Assembly (NCBI RefSeq): GCF_013112245.1
Contig: NZ_WVRN01000001.1
Location: forward strand, 2,298,501 to 2,362,500
Direction: 5' to 3'
Source of the DNA: Ruegeria sp. HKCCD4315
GTDB taxonomy: Bacteria; Pseudomonadota; Alphaproteobacteria; Rhodobacterales; Rhodobacteraceae
Length of the DNA: 64,000 bases
The notes beneath the pieces were generated by a model, which saw only the letters and a program-made list of their open reading frames with translations, did no database searches and was not told where the DNA came from. Shown here in pieces: positions 47,071 to 55,576 of this stretch; within the stretch, counting starts at the first letter, position 1, and each line of letters opens with the position of its first letter. The translations under genes and the position numbers were made by a program.

Positions 47071-47472
47071 TTACTGGACGCGCGTCCAGGTCTGACCCCG
47101 GCAGATCAAACCGCCAGCCACACACCCCTTGACGGTCAGCTTGTTCTGGCCGTCCAGCGACATTTTCGAATTGTAAGTCTTGTCGCGGTCCGGGGCCCAG
47201 ATCTTACCGCTGTCATAGCTGCCGCCACCTTCAGGGACCATGTCCCAAATTATCTGTTTGCCCAGATTTTCATATTCCAACTGCTGGTTGCCATCTGCGT
47301 CAAATGCGCTGTCGATGGTGCCGCAAATCGCGCTCCCGCATTCAGAAATCGTGACATGCAGGTAACCGCCCGTGTCGCCAGGTGCGGTCTTCCACAAACC
47401 GTCGACAGGATCTGCTGCCAAAGCGCCAGTCGCAAGAAGCGACAAGCCCGCTGCAAAAGTGAATTTCTTCAT
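47071..47472 (-). CDS. DUF2147 secreted protein
   Basis: A 133-residue protein with a Sec signal peptide ([19 protein letters not shown]) and a DUF2147 domain: [31 protein letters not shown], and the C-terminal [12 protein letters not shown]. Cysteines in pairs suggest periplasmic disulfides. Found widely in alphaproteobacteria; function unknown. It lies on the opposite strand between hisH and hisA. Confidence 0.9.
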   Translation of the reverse strand: MKKFTFAAGLSLLATGALAADPVDGLWKTAPGDTGGYLHVTISECGSAICGTIDSAFDADGNQQLEYENLGKQIIWDMVPEGGGSYDSGKIWAPDRDKTYNSKMSLDGQNKLTVKGCVAGGLICRGQTWTRVQ

Positions 47473-47606
47473 GGTTTTCTCCCTGTTTTGAGGGCAGTCT
47501 GACCCGCCAAGGACCGACGGGCAAGAATGACCCAGCGTCGCGTTGCATCCCCTGCCCTGCCTGTGCGATATCCCGCGCGTGTAACACAGATATAGGGCCG
47601 CTCGAC

Positions 47607-48326
47607 ATGATCCTCTACCCAGCCATCGATCTCAAAGACGGCCACGCCGTGCGCCTGCTGCGCGGTGAAATGGACAAGGCCACTGTGTTCAACGAAGACC
47701 CAGCCGCACAGGCTCGTGCCTTTTTCGAGGCCGGATGTGAGTGGTTGCATTTGGTGGATCTGAACGGCGCATTTGCGGGTGAGCCGGTCAATGCCGCCCC
47801 GGTTGAGGCGATTCTGAAAGCCTGCGACGTGCCTGCTCAGTTAGGCGGTGGTATCCGGGACATGGCCACGATCGAAACATGGATTGACAAGGGATTGGCG
47901 CGGGTCATTTTGGGTACAGTTGCGGTTGAAAACCCTGATCTGGTGCGCGAAGCGGCCAAAGCCTTCCCCGGCAAGGTCGCCGTGGGCATCGATGCGCGCA
48001 ACGGCATGGTGGCGACCAAAGGCTGGGCCGAGGAGACTGATGTTCAGGTCACCGATCTGGCCCGCAGTTTCGAGGACGCAGGCGTCGCAGCCATCATTTA
48101 TACCGACATCAACCGGGACGGCGCGATGCAGGGACCGAATGTCGAGGCCACCGCCGCGCTTGCACAGGCCGTATCCATCCCAGTTATCGCCTCGGGCGGT
48201 GTCAGCTCACTGGAAGACCTGATTGCTTTGCGCGATTGCGGTATCGAGCTGAACGGCGCGATCTCGGGCCGGGCGCTCTATGATGGCGCGATCGACCTGG
48301 CTGAGGCCATTCGCGCCCTGTCTTGA
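47607..48326 (+). CDS. hisA: Phosphoribosylformimino-AICAR phosphate isomerase HisA
   Basis: HisA carries out the Amadori rearrangement of ProFAR. The 239-residue TIM barrel has the first catalytic Asp in [14 protein letters not shown], and the second in [14 protein letters not shown], with phosphate-binding loops [16 protein letters not shown] and [11 protein letters not shown]. Length is normal. Confidence 0.97.
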   Translation: MILYPAIDLKDGHAVRLLRGEMDKATVFNEDPAAQARAFFEAGCEWLHLVDLNGAFAGEPVNAAPVEAILKACDVPAQLGGGIRDMATIETWIDKGLARVILGTVAVENPDLVREAAKAFPGKVAVGIDARNGMVATKGWAEETDVQVTDLARSFEDAGVAAIIYTDINRDGAMQGPNVEATAALAQAVSIPVIASGGVSSLEDLIALRDCGIELNGAISGRALYDGAIDLAEAIRALS

Positions 48327-48330
48327 TGGA

Positions 48331-48777
48331 TTACTGCGCGGCGGCGGCAGTCAGCTTGGCCAGTGCGCCGCGCATCTTTTCGATGACGGGTGACTTTTCA
48401 ACCTCATCCAGTTCATCCATCGTCTCTTTGGGGTCTTCATAGGTCAGCCAGACCTGGCCGTTGGCGTCCTCATACGCCTGAACCTTAAGCGGCAGGAACA
48501 AACCGGCGCGTGGGTCGATCTGCATCGCGGGTGTGCCCAGTGCAGGATTGCCAAAAATCAGCACCTGATTGGCGGGAATGGGCGTACCGACCTTTTCCGC
48601 ACCAGCTGCGTGGTCAATGCGGGCAAACACAGTGGCACCGGCATTGCCAACCGCAGCTTCCAGCGCATCCAGCGCTTCAGAAACGGATTTATCTGTTTGT
48701 ACTTTGATGATGTCGTCAGCCATGGCGGACAGCGCGCCTCCGAACGTGAGAATTGAAGCAAGTATCAGTGTTCGCAT
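48331..48777 (-). CDS. DUF302 secreted protein
   Basis: A 148-residue protein with a signal peptide (RTLILASILTFGGALSAMA) and a DUF302 domain (SVSEALDALEAAVGNAGATVF, then VLIFGNPALGTPAMQIDP, and VWLTYEDP). Typical periplasmic DUF302 protein of unknown function. It is convergent with hisA, 5 bp from its stop. Confidence 0.9.
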   Translation of the reverse strand: MRTLILASILTFGGALSAMADDIIKVQTDKSVSEALDALEAAVGNAGATVFARIDHAAGAEKVGTPIPANQVLIFGNPALGTPAMQIDPRAGLFLPLKVQAYEDANGQVWLTYEDPKETMDELDEVEKSPVIEKMRGALAKLTAAAAQ

Positions 48778-49002
48778 ATCGGATTTCCTTTTGTGAAATT
48801 CACCCCAATTGTCTCAAGTTTCACAATTCTCACAATCACAAGTCTGGCATCGGCAAAGCTTTGCCTGATTAAGAACGTCAAATTTACCCTCAAATTCGCG
48901 AACAATCCGGGCGAAAGTCCAACATTTCACCCACTCAAGCCCCAATTCAGCCGGAATTCGCGCCTAATTTACGCCTCAAACGATCCAATTCAGGTGGCGC
49001 GC

Positions 49003-51225
49003 GTGAGTTTTTCCAGCATTGATGTCCCGAACACATCCAGATTCAAAACCGCAACGGTTGCGATCTTCTGTGCGGCGATCTTTACAAGCGCGAGCTTGCT
49101 GTTCTTTGTGCAGCCCCTGTTTGCGAAACTGGTTCTACCCAAGATCGGAGGCGCACCGGCAGTCTGGACAACTGCGATGCTGTTCTTCCAGATCGTCCTG
49201 ATTCTCGGCTACGTCTATGCGCACCTTTTAACCAAATACCTGCCGTTGCGCTGGCAGATCATTACACATTTCGCCTTTTGGGTCGCAGCGCTGACCTTTT
49301 TGCCGCTGTCCACCAGCGATATATGGAGCTACGACGCATCAACATCTACCGCGCTGCAAACGCTCGGCTTGTTTGCCATGGGCGTTGGTGTGCCATTTGC
49401 GGTTCTGTCTGCAAACGCGCCTTTGTTGCAGGCGTGGTACGCCAAATCGGGCGGGCCGTCGGCTGATGATCCCTATTTCCTGTACAGCGCCAGTAACGTT
49501 GGGTCTTTGCTGGCCTTGTTGGCCTTCCCTCTGGTCGCTGATCCGTTCTTCGGGGCAGGTGAAATCAGCTTTGCCTGGTTGATCGGGTTCGTCCTTTTCG
49601 GGGCACTATTACTCGGTAGCGGGTTGATCGCACTGCAAGGGTCTCGACAGGCCGAGACTTCAACGCGAGCAGCGCTCAAAACCAGTTTTCCAGCTCTGAA
49701 ACAGATCGCCGTCTGGGTGTTTGTTGCCTTCATCCCCTCGTCTTTGATGTTGTCCTTCACGACACGGGTCAGCACGGATCTTGGCGCACTCCCACTAATC
49801 TGGGTTGTTCCTTTGGCGGTTTACATCCTATCCTTCGTCATTGCCTTCGCCAAGTGGAAACACTTGACCCTGGATGCGTTGAACGTGCCAATGCTCGTTG
49901 CACTGGCTGTTGGCGTCGTGCTGGTGTCCAAGGTGGTCAGTGAACATGACGCACCTGTGGTCATCCTGCTCTACGTCCCCGTTCTATTCGTTGTCGCACT
50001 CTTCGCACACCGCATGCTCTACGACATGCGCCCGTCAGCCGAACAATTGACGGTGTTCTACATCGCCCTGTCCGTGGGCGGCGCAATCGGTGGGTTATTC
50101 AACTCGATTGTAGCGCCACTTGCCTTCACCCGAGAGCTTGAGGCGCCGATCACCATGATTCTGGCAGGGGGATTGTTCCTTGTTCGAGCACCCGTTTTTG
50201 CGTTGCGCCATGTCATCATTGGCGCCGCGGCCAGCGTATTCATCCTTGTCACCGCAGGTGCAACTCGCAGCATTGCGATCCTGAGCGAAGACATTCCCCG
50301 CGCAGGCGCGCTGTTCGTGCTTATCTTTGCGGTTCTGTATCTATTCCGGGCTCAAGCCCTGCGCATCCCGGTCGTACTTGCCATCGTTTTGCTACCAGCC
50401 TTCGCAGTCAAGAACGATCCGGTTTTCGAAGATCGCAGCTTTTTTGGCGTGCATTCGGTCTATTCCAGCGCCGGCTACCGCGTCTACAAAAACGGCACTA
50501 CGGTACATGGCTGGCAGCGCGAATCGGAATACGGTACACGGCCAACGCCGCTGTCTTATTATCACCCCGAAGGCCCGATGGCGCAGGTGATCACCTCTGA
50601 GTTTGGCAAACAATCTGACAGCATCGGAATTGTTGGCCTGGGCACAGGTGCGTTGGCCTGCTACCGCCAACCTAGCCAAAATTGGGATTTCTTCGAGATT
50701 GACGCAACCGTCGATCAGATCGCGCGCGATCCGTCGCTGTTCACTTACCTGTCTGAATGCACGCCCGATTCAGAAACACATCTGGGTGACGCCCGGATCG
50801 TACTGGAACAAATGCCGTTTGCCTTCGATATCCTTGTTCTGGATGCCTACAGTTCAGACGCGATCCCTCTGCACTTGATTACGCAGGAGGCGGTTGAGAT
50901 GTATACGCGTCGCCTGAGTGAAGACGGACTTCTGGTGTTTCATATCACCAACCGCTTCTACGATCTGGTTCCGCCATTGGCTCGCATTGCCGACAGCCTG
51001 AACCTGACAGCCGCGCATCAGCGGCTGGCCGTGGGCGAAGAGCAGGTTGAAACCGGGGCCGCCACCAGCAGTGTGGTAATCCTGAGCCCCGACGCGACCC
51101 GGATTAACGGTTTCGTGCAAGGTGGGAACTGGCAAATCGTCGAGACTGACGGCGCGCAACCCTGGACCGACGACAAGGCCAACCTGCTTTCAGCACTTAA
51201 GTTGCTGAAGGAAGGGGACAGCTAA
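49003..51225 (+). CDS. Membrane protein with C-terminal spermidine-synthase-like domain
   Basis: I start at GTG 49003, with AGGTGG 5 bases upstream, giving 740 residues; the frame is open to 48793, but that part overlaps the upstream promoter region and lacks coding character. The N-terminal 470 residues hold about ten or more membrane helices, starting TVAIFCAAIFTSASLLFFVQ. The C-terminal 240 residues have a SAM-type fold: IGIVGLGTGALACY, DFFEIDATVDQIA, FDILVLDAYSSDAIPLHL, LVFHITNRFYDL. This fused architecture is known in many bacteria but its substrate is not. It interrupts the his genes between hisA and hisF. Confidence 0.85.
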   Translation: MSFSSIDVPNTSRFKTATVAIFCAAIFTSASLLFFVQPLFAKLVLPKIGGAPAVWTTAMLFFQIVLILGYVYAHLLTKYLPLRWQIITHFAFWVAALTFLPLSTSDIWSYDASTSTALQTLGLFAMGVGVPFAVLSANAPLLQAWYAKSGGPSADDPYFLYSASNVGSLLALLAFPLVADPFFGAGEISFAWLIGFVLFGALLLGSGLIALQGSRQAETSTRAALKTSFPALKQIAVWVFVAFIPSSLMLSFTTRVSTDLGALPLIWVVPLAVYILSFVIAFAKWKHLTLDALNVPMLVALAVGVVLVSKVVSEHDAPVVILLYVPVLFVVALFAHRMLYDMRPSAEQLTVFYIALSVGGAIGGLFNSIVAPLAFTRELEAPITMILAGGLFLVRAPVFALRHVIIGAAASVFILVTAGATRSIAILSEDIPRAGALFVLIFAVLYLFRAQALRIPVVLAIVLLPAFAVKNDPVFEDRSFFGVHSVYSSAGYRVYKNGTTVHGWQRESEYGTRPTPLSYYHPEGPMAQVITSEFGKQSDSIGIVGLGTGALACYRQPSQNWDFFEIDATVDQIARDPSLFTYLSECTPDSETHLGDARIVLEQMPFAFDILVLDAYSSDAIPLHLITQEAVEMYTRRLSEDGLLVFHITNRFYDLVPPLARIADSLNLTAAHQRLAVGEEQVETGAATSSVVILSPDATRINGFVQGGNWQIVETDGAQPWTDDKANLLSALKLLKEGDS

Positions 51226-51335
51226 AGCGGTTCTTCATGCGCCCGTGGCCCGCGCAATCCGGGCCATAGGCGTCAAAACGTCTGTGGCATCACTGGCGCT
51301 TTGCCGGTAAAGGTCCGGCAACAAAGGACGCCCAC

Positions 51336-52097
51336 ATGCTAAAAACCCGGATCATCCCCTGCCTTGATGTTGCTGACGGCCGCGTGGTCAAAGGCGTGAA
51401 CTTCGTCGGCCTGCGCGATGCAGGCGACCCCGTGGAGTCAGCGAAAGCGTATGACGCCGCTGGAGCGGACGAAATCTGTTTTCTGGATATCCACGCGACG
51501 CACGAAAACCGCGGCACTATGTTTGATGTGGTGCAACGCACGGCCGAGCAATGCTTTGTGCCACTGACAGTGGGCGGTGGCGTGCGCACCAAGGATGATG
51601 TGCGTGCCCTGTTGCTGGCAGGGGCGGACAAGGTCAGTTTCAACTCGGCAGCCGTCGCCAACCCAGATGTGATCGCGGAATCGGCGGACCAGTTCGGCAG
51701 CCAATGCATCGTTTGCGCCATCGACGCCAAGACCGTCAGCCCCGGCAAGTGGGAAATTTTCACCCATGGCGGACGCAAGCCCACCGGTATTGATGCGGTC
51801 GAATTTGCCAAAACAGTTGTTGCCAAAGGGGCCGGGGAAATCCTTTTGACCTCGATGGATCGTGACGGCACCAAGGCAGGCTTCAACCTGCCCCTGACCC
51901 GCGCCATTTCCGACGCGGTGAATGTGCCGGTGATCGCCAGCGGCGGCGTCGGTAATCTGGACCATCTGGTCGAAGGTGTCACCAAAGGCGGTGCAAGCGC
52001 CGTACTGGCTGCTTCGATCTTCCATTTCGGCGAATACACCATCCGCGAGGCCAAGGAACACATGGCCGCTGCGGGCATTCCCATGAGGCTGACATGA
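51336..52097 (+). CDS. hisF: Imidazole glycerol phosphate synthase cyclase subunit HisF
   Basis: HisF forms imidazoleglycerol phosphate and AICAR using ammonia from HisH. The 253-residue TIM barrel has catalytic aspartates in [19 protein letters not shown] and [15 protein letters not shown], and phosphate loops [15 protein letters not shown] and [11 protein letters not shown]. It overlaps hisE by 4 bp. Confidence 0.97.
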   Translation: MLKTRIIPCLDVADGRVVKGVNFVGLRDAGDPVESAKAYDAAGADEICFLDIHATHENRGTMFDVVQRTAEQCFVPLTVGGGVRTKDDVRALLLAGADKVSFNSAAVANPDVIAESADQFGSQCIVCAIDAKTVSPGKWEIFTHGGRKPTGIDAVEFAKTVVAKGAGEILLTSMDRDGTKAGFNLPLTRAISDAVNVPVIASGGVGNLDHLVEGVTKGGASAVLAASIFHFGEYTIREAKEHMAAAGIPMRLT

Positions 52098-52411
52098 GCA
52101 TCCTGCACGATCTGGCCCGGACGATTGAAGACCGCAAAGACGCAGACCCGGACTCCAGCTGGACAGCCAAGCTGCTGGCCAAAGGTCCCGAGAAATGCGC
52201 CGAGAAGTTTGGCGAAGAAGCCGTTGAGGCGATCATCGAGGCCGTCAAGGATGACAAAGCCAAGCTGACCTCTGAGGCGGCTGATGTTCTGTATCACCTT
52301 CTGGTCATGCTGGCCGCGCGGGACGTGGCACTGGATGATGTCCTGACCGAACTGGCACGTCGTCAGGGCGTCAGCGGCATCGCAGAAAAAGCATCCCGCC
52401 CCAAGGGGTAA
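52094..52411 (+). CDS. hisE: Phosphoribosyl-ATP pyrophosphatase HisE
   Basis: HisE hydrolyses phosphoribosyl-ATP to phosphoribosyl-AMP, the second step of the pathway. The 105-residue helical protein has the MazG-like motifs [20 protein letters not shown] and [16 protein letters not shown]. It is a separate HisE, not a HisIE fusion. Start ATGA overlaps the hisF stop. Confidence 0.96.
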   Translation: MSILHDLARTIEDRKDADPDSSWTAKLLAKGPEKCAEKFGEEAVEAIIEAVKDDKAKLTSEAADVLYHLLVMLAARDVALDDVLTELARRQGVSGIAEKASRPKG

Positions 52412-52480
52412 CGCCCGGCTTCCGCGCTGCTGTTTAGGCCGCTATACTCGGACGTCAGATTGGCAGGCCGAGGGCGCGAC

Positions 52481-53053
52481 ATGATCCGAGTTTTTATGCT
52501 TTTGGCAACGCTTGCCATTGCTTCGGCCTGCTCTGCGCCACCAACCTCGACCGGGGATGAGGTCCAACGGCTGGCAACTCAAATCCAAAGCTTGGGTCCC
52601 GATGTAGATCCCGACGAAGCCCAACGCGCGGCGCAAGTCGCTTATGCCTACACCGCGCAACTTGTCGATGAATACCAGATCACCGATCCGCCATTGATCC
52701 ACAATACAAAAGTCAACAAGGGACTACGCCCGCGCGGCTTATGCTGGCACTGGGCCGAAGACATTGAGCGCCGCCTGAAACAGGAAAACTTTCAAACGTT
52801 GGAGATGCACCGCGCGATCGCGAATGCCGACAATCCGTTTAGGATCGACCACAGCACGGCAATCATCAGCCGCAAGGGGGAATCGCTGTATGACGGTGTT
52901 GTGCTGGATCCGTGGCGCTATGGTGGAGTTTTGTTCTGGTCTCCACTGGTCGAGGACACCCGATACGAGTGGGTGCCGCGCGACGTGGTGCTAGAGAAAC
53001 GGCGGCAGGAACAGGTGGCCGGGTTGAAACCCTATCAGCCCACAACGCCCTAA
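52481..53053 (+). CDS. Lipoprotein of unknown function
   Basis: From ATG 52481 there are 190 residues with a lipoprotein signal peptide (IRVFMLLATLAIASAC; lipobox IASAC). The mature part has a conserved-looking core: ADAYAYTAQLVDEYQ-type helix, RGLCWHWAEDIERRL and RIDHSTAIISRKGES, then VLDPWRYGGVLFWSPL. The Cys/His/Asp in this order (LCWHW..., DHS..., LDPW) recalls a papain-like or transglutaminase-like fold, but that is only an impression. Its end overlaps the CoA-binding gene (opposite strand) by 4 bp. Confidence 0.8.
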   Translation: MIRVFMLLATLAIASACSAPPTSTGDEVQRLATQIQSLGPDVDPDEAQRAAQVAYAYTAQLVDEYQITDPPLIHNTKVNKGLRPRGLCWHWAEDIERRLKQENFQTLEMHRAIANADNPFRIDHSTAIISRKGESLYDGVVLDPWRYGGVLFWSPLVEDTRYEWVPRDVVLEKRRQEQVAGLKPYQPTTP

Positions 53054-53520
53054 AGCTTGGACGAGATAATCCCAGTCGAAAACCCGCCCATACGCAGTTC
53101 GCCAAACAGGCGCTGATATTCGATCTTGGGACAGCGGTTCATCACCACCTCCACACCACGGGCTTCGGCGAGGGCGGCTGCTTCGGGGTGTTCGACACCG
53201 ATTTGCATCCAGATCGTGCTGAGGGAAGGGAAGGCCGCCAATGCTTCGTCAACGATCGGCGGTACAGCTTCGGACCGCCGGAAAATGTCGACCATGTCCA
53301 CTGGCCCGGATATCTCTGACAAACTGCCACGCACCGTCTGGCCAAACAGTTCCTTGCCCGCGTGTCCCGGATTGACGGGGATCACATCGAACCCTTTCAG
53401 CGAAAGATAGCGCGCCACGTAAAAGCTGGGCCGCACAGGGTTCATTGACACCCCAACAACGGCAACCGTCTTGGTCCGTTGCAGAATGTTCTTGAGGTGC
53501 TGATCGGAATAGTCTGACAT
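53050..53520 (-). CDS. CoA-binding domain protein (YccU-like)
   Basis: A 156-residue single-domain protein with a Rossmann-like CoA-binding fold: TVAVVGVSMNPVRPSFYVARYL, FDVIPVNPGHAGKELFGQTV, VDMVDIFRRSEAVPPIVDEA and VVMNRCPKIEYQRL. This matches the YccU family, related to the CoA-binding domain of succinyl-CoA synthetase. Exact role not established. Confidence 0.9.
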   Translation of the reverse strand: MSDYSDQHLKNILQRTKTVAVVGVSMNPVRPSFYVARYLSLKGFDVIPVNPGHAGKELFGQTVRGSLSEISGPVDMVDIFRRSEAVPPIVDEALAAFPSLSTIWMQIGVEHPEAAALAEARGVEVVMNRCPKIEYQRLFGELRMGGFSTGIISSKL

Positions 53521-53546
53521 ACCCTATCCTTAACAGGGTTCCCAAA

Positions 53547-53577
53547 AGAAAAAAGCGCCCAAGAAACCTTGGGCGCC
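53547..53577 (-). terminator. Rho-independent terminator on the minus strand
   Basis: A perfect 9-bp stem GCGCCCAAG/CTTGGGCGC with a 4-base loop is followed by TTTTTTC on the minus strand. It lies 140 bp after the YHS gene stop and just before the CoA-binding gene. Confidence 0.8.
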
Positions 53578-53716
53578 AGTTGTTGGAACGAGGGACAGTG
53601 AAATGACCCGCGGCAGTTCCGTTCCGCGGTCACTGTGACATTTAGGCATGAGTTGGTTAAAAAAAAGAGGGGGCGCGCATTTTTGTGATGACTTTTCACA
53701 ATTAGCTGATTCTCGC

Positions 53717-54175
53717 CTATTTCTGATACAAGATCACCGGCCAGTTTTCTTCTGCCATTTCAATGTACTCGGCCCTGTCTTGCCGCCACATCACTTCGAT
53801 CTGCGGTGAATGCGTCAGGTACAGTCGACCATCGACAACCTGCCATGCGTTGGGATCCGTGCTTTTCAGGACGCCTTTGGCCATCGCGTAAGAACAATAT
53901 CCACCAAACTGCGGAGCAAAAGCGCGCGGGTTGCTTTCAAAACGCTCGCGGTTTTCGGCTGACGAAAAGTGCCACTTTGCCCCTTTCCACATCACCGCGT
54001 TTTCCGGGGCACCCATTACAGGCGTCGCGCCTTCGAAATAGGTCACGGGGTCATACCCGGCCAAGGCCACGCCTTCGGTGGCGAAATAGACGGGTTTATC
54101 CTGCGCAAACGCGACAGAAGAAAGGAAAAGGGCACTCAGCGCGCCAAGGATGGTACGTCGGATCAGCATCGTCAT
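53717..54175 (-). CDS. Secreted YHS-domain protein
   Basis: From ATG 54175 (ATG 54169 also possible) there are 152 residues. The signal peptide is LIRRTILGALSALFLSSVAF with cleavage near AFAQ. The YHS domain follows: VALAGYDPVTYFEGATPVMG, KWHFSSAENRERFESNP, FAPQFGGYCSYAMAKG. Such periplasmic YHS proteins may bind metal or heme. The frame upstream to 54262 lacks coding support. Confidence 0.88.
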   Translation of the reverse strand: MTMLIRRTILGALSALFLSSVAFAQDKPVYFATEGVALAGYDPVTYFEGATPVMGAPENAVMWKGAKWHFSSAENRERFESNPRAFAPQFGGYCSYAMAKGVLKSTDPNAWQVVDGRLYLTHSPQIEVMWRQDRAEYIEMAEENWPVILYQK

Positions 54176-54273
54176 GTCAGAATCTGCGTTCTTGAGAGTA
54201 TCAAGATGCAAGTTTTCACGGGCAACGGAAGCCCTGTTGACAAGGATGTGATCGAGTTTCAACGCCAGGGAGA

Positions 54274-54555
54274 TCAGTCGAAAATATCCTCAATCACATC
54301 CCAAGCCTCGTCGAACACGCGCGAGAACATGCTCTTTTTCTTCTTTTTGCGTTTCGCTTTTGGAGGCACCACATGAGACACAGCAGGTCGCGCCGGTTTG
54401 GTCTTCTCAGCCTTGCGCTTTGGCAACATCTTCAAATCATGCAGCGGCGCACCGCAGCTTGAACAACTAAGCTCATGCCGCTCTTTTCCTTTCAGGACTA
54501 GGGCCGCACGGGTCCCGCAATAACAGCAGGTGGCGATTTTGGATGGGCCGGAAAT
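54274..54555 (-). CDS. Zinc-ribbon protein with apparent ATT start
   Basis: A 93-residue frame that is closed upstream by the in-frame TGA of rlmB (54571-54573). It has no ATG, GTG or TTG before its zinc ribbon. The best start is ATT 54555, with GGAGAG 4 bases upstream. Cysteines form two knuckles, C10-x2-C13 (TCCYCGTRAA) and C31-x2-C34 (LSCSSCGAPL). A basic stretch (KRKKKKKSMF) is followed by an acidic, amphipathic end (RVFDEAWDVIEDIFD). The ribbon suggests nucleic-acid or protein binding. Related small Rhodobacterales proteins exist as far as I recall. The 3' end is 98 bases from the YHS start. Confidence 0.7.
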   Translation of the reverse strand: MSGPSKIATCCYCGTRAALVLKGKERHELSCSSCGAPLHDLKMLPKRKAEKTKPARPAVSHVVPPKAKRKKKKKSMFSRVFDEAWDVIEDIFD

Positions 54556-54570
54556 AACGCTCTCCTTTGC

Positions 54571-55341
54571 TCAGGGACGAGATGCATATAAGGCGATTGC
54601 CGTCGCGTTTGAGACGTTCAGCGACCCAAACCCACCTGCTGCGTCAATTTTCACCAACTGATCCACGGTCTCTTTGGTTTTTTGCCGCAAGCCTGGGCCT
54701 TCCGCGCCAAGCACAAGGGCCACCGGGCGATCACGCCCCTCGCCCAGCGCGCCTTCGATCGTCACTTCGGCTTCGCCGTCCAGCCCAAGGACCAGAAAGC
54801 CCATGCCCTGAAGTTCGATGATCGCATCCGCAAGATTGCGTACCCGCAGATAAGGTTGACGCTCAAGTGCGCCGCTGGCGGTTTTGGCCAGCGCGCCCGT
54901 TTCAGGTGCAGAGTGATGGCGCGTACCAATCACGGCGCTGGCCCCCAGAACTTCGGCTGAACGCAGAATCGCCCCGACGTTATGCGGATCGGTCACGCGA
55001 TCCAGCAGGATGACGCGCGGGTTTTCCCGACCGATACAGTTTTCTGCCAGACCGCCCCAATCCAACGGCTTGACCTCAAGTGCCGCACCCTGGTGAACCG
55101 ATCCCGCATCGATGGGCGCAGAAAATTTGCGTGGATCAACCATCTCGGCCTCGATCCCTGCAAAATCAATAGCTTCCGCCAGCTTGTCCCGCGCGTTTCG
55201 GGTCACGATCAGGCGCAATTTCTGACGATTTGTGTTCATCAAAGCATCCCGCACCGCGTGCAAACCAAACAGCCAGACGGTTTCGGCGGCAGCAGCTTTG
55301 CGCGCCTGTTCCTTTTCGACGACCCATTTGGGTTTCTTCAT
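54571..55341 (-). CDS. rlmB: 23S rRNA 2'-O-ribose methyltransferase (RlmB/TrmH family)
   Basis: The 256-residue SPOUT methyltransferase has an N-terminal substrate-binding domain (ETVWLFGLHAVRDALMNTNR) and the knotted C-terminal domain with motifs RVILLDRVTDPHNVGAILRSA, VALVLGAEGPGLR and SLNVSNATAIALY. The RlmB subgroup methylates G2251 of 23S rRNA; the subgroup is inferred from the N-terminal domain and length. It lies just upstream of, and on the opposite strand to, tRNA-Tyr. Confidence 0.9.
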   Translation of the reverse strand: MKKPKWVVEKEQARKAAAAETVWLFGLHAVRDALMNTNRQKLRLIVTRNARDKLAEAIDFAGIEAEMVDPRKFSAPIDAGSVHQGAALEVKPLDWGGLAENCIGRENPRVILLDRVTDPHNVGAILRSAEVLGASAVIGTRHHSAPETGALAKTASGALERQPYLRVRNLADAIIELQGMGFLVLGLDGEAEVTIEGALGEGRDRPVALVLGAEGPGLRQKTKETVDQLVKIDAAGGFGSLNVSNATAIALYASRP

Positions 55342-55457
55342 TTTAGGGGCCTCCGGGCCGAGAATTCGGTTTCCTGCGTCAAAGCGGAATTTTCCTGTTG
55401 ACGCTCCTTTGGTGCGCTAGTAATCACGCCTCCACGTCAGGTGCAACGCCTGACAGT

Positions 55458-55541
55458 GGGCGACAGGCCGCAAGGTGTGGCAGGGGACTGTAACTCCCTC
55501 GCGGAGACGCACGCCTGGTTCGATTCCAGGGTCGCCCACCA
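55458..55541 (+). tRNA. tRNA-Tyr (GTA)
   Basis: An 84-base class II tRNA with CCA encoded. Acceptor GGGCGAC/GTCGCCC, D-arm GCC/GGC, anticodon stem GGGGA/TCCCT with loop CTGTAAC (anticodon GTA at 55490-55492), a 14-base variable arm with a short GCG/CGC stem, and T-arm CCTGG/CCAGG with loop TTCGATT. Confidence 0.93.
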
Positions 55542-55576
55542 TCTTCCAAAGATGTGTGATTCATTGCAACCTGCTG

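Noticed and set aside
48793..49002. 70-residue N-terminal extension of the spermidine-synthase-like membrane protein from GTG 48793
   Set aside because: It overlaps the short divergent promoter gap with DUF302, has no membrane or domain features, and GTG 49003 has a better ribosome site.
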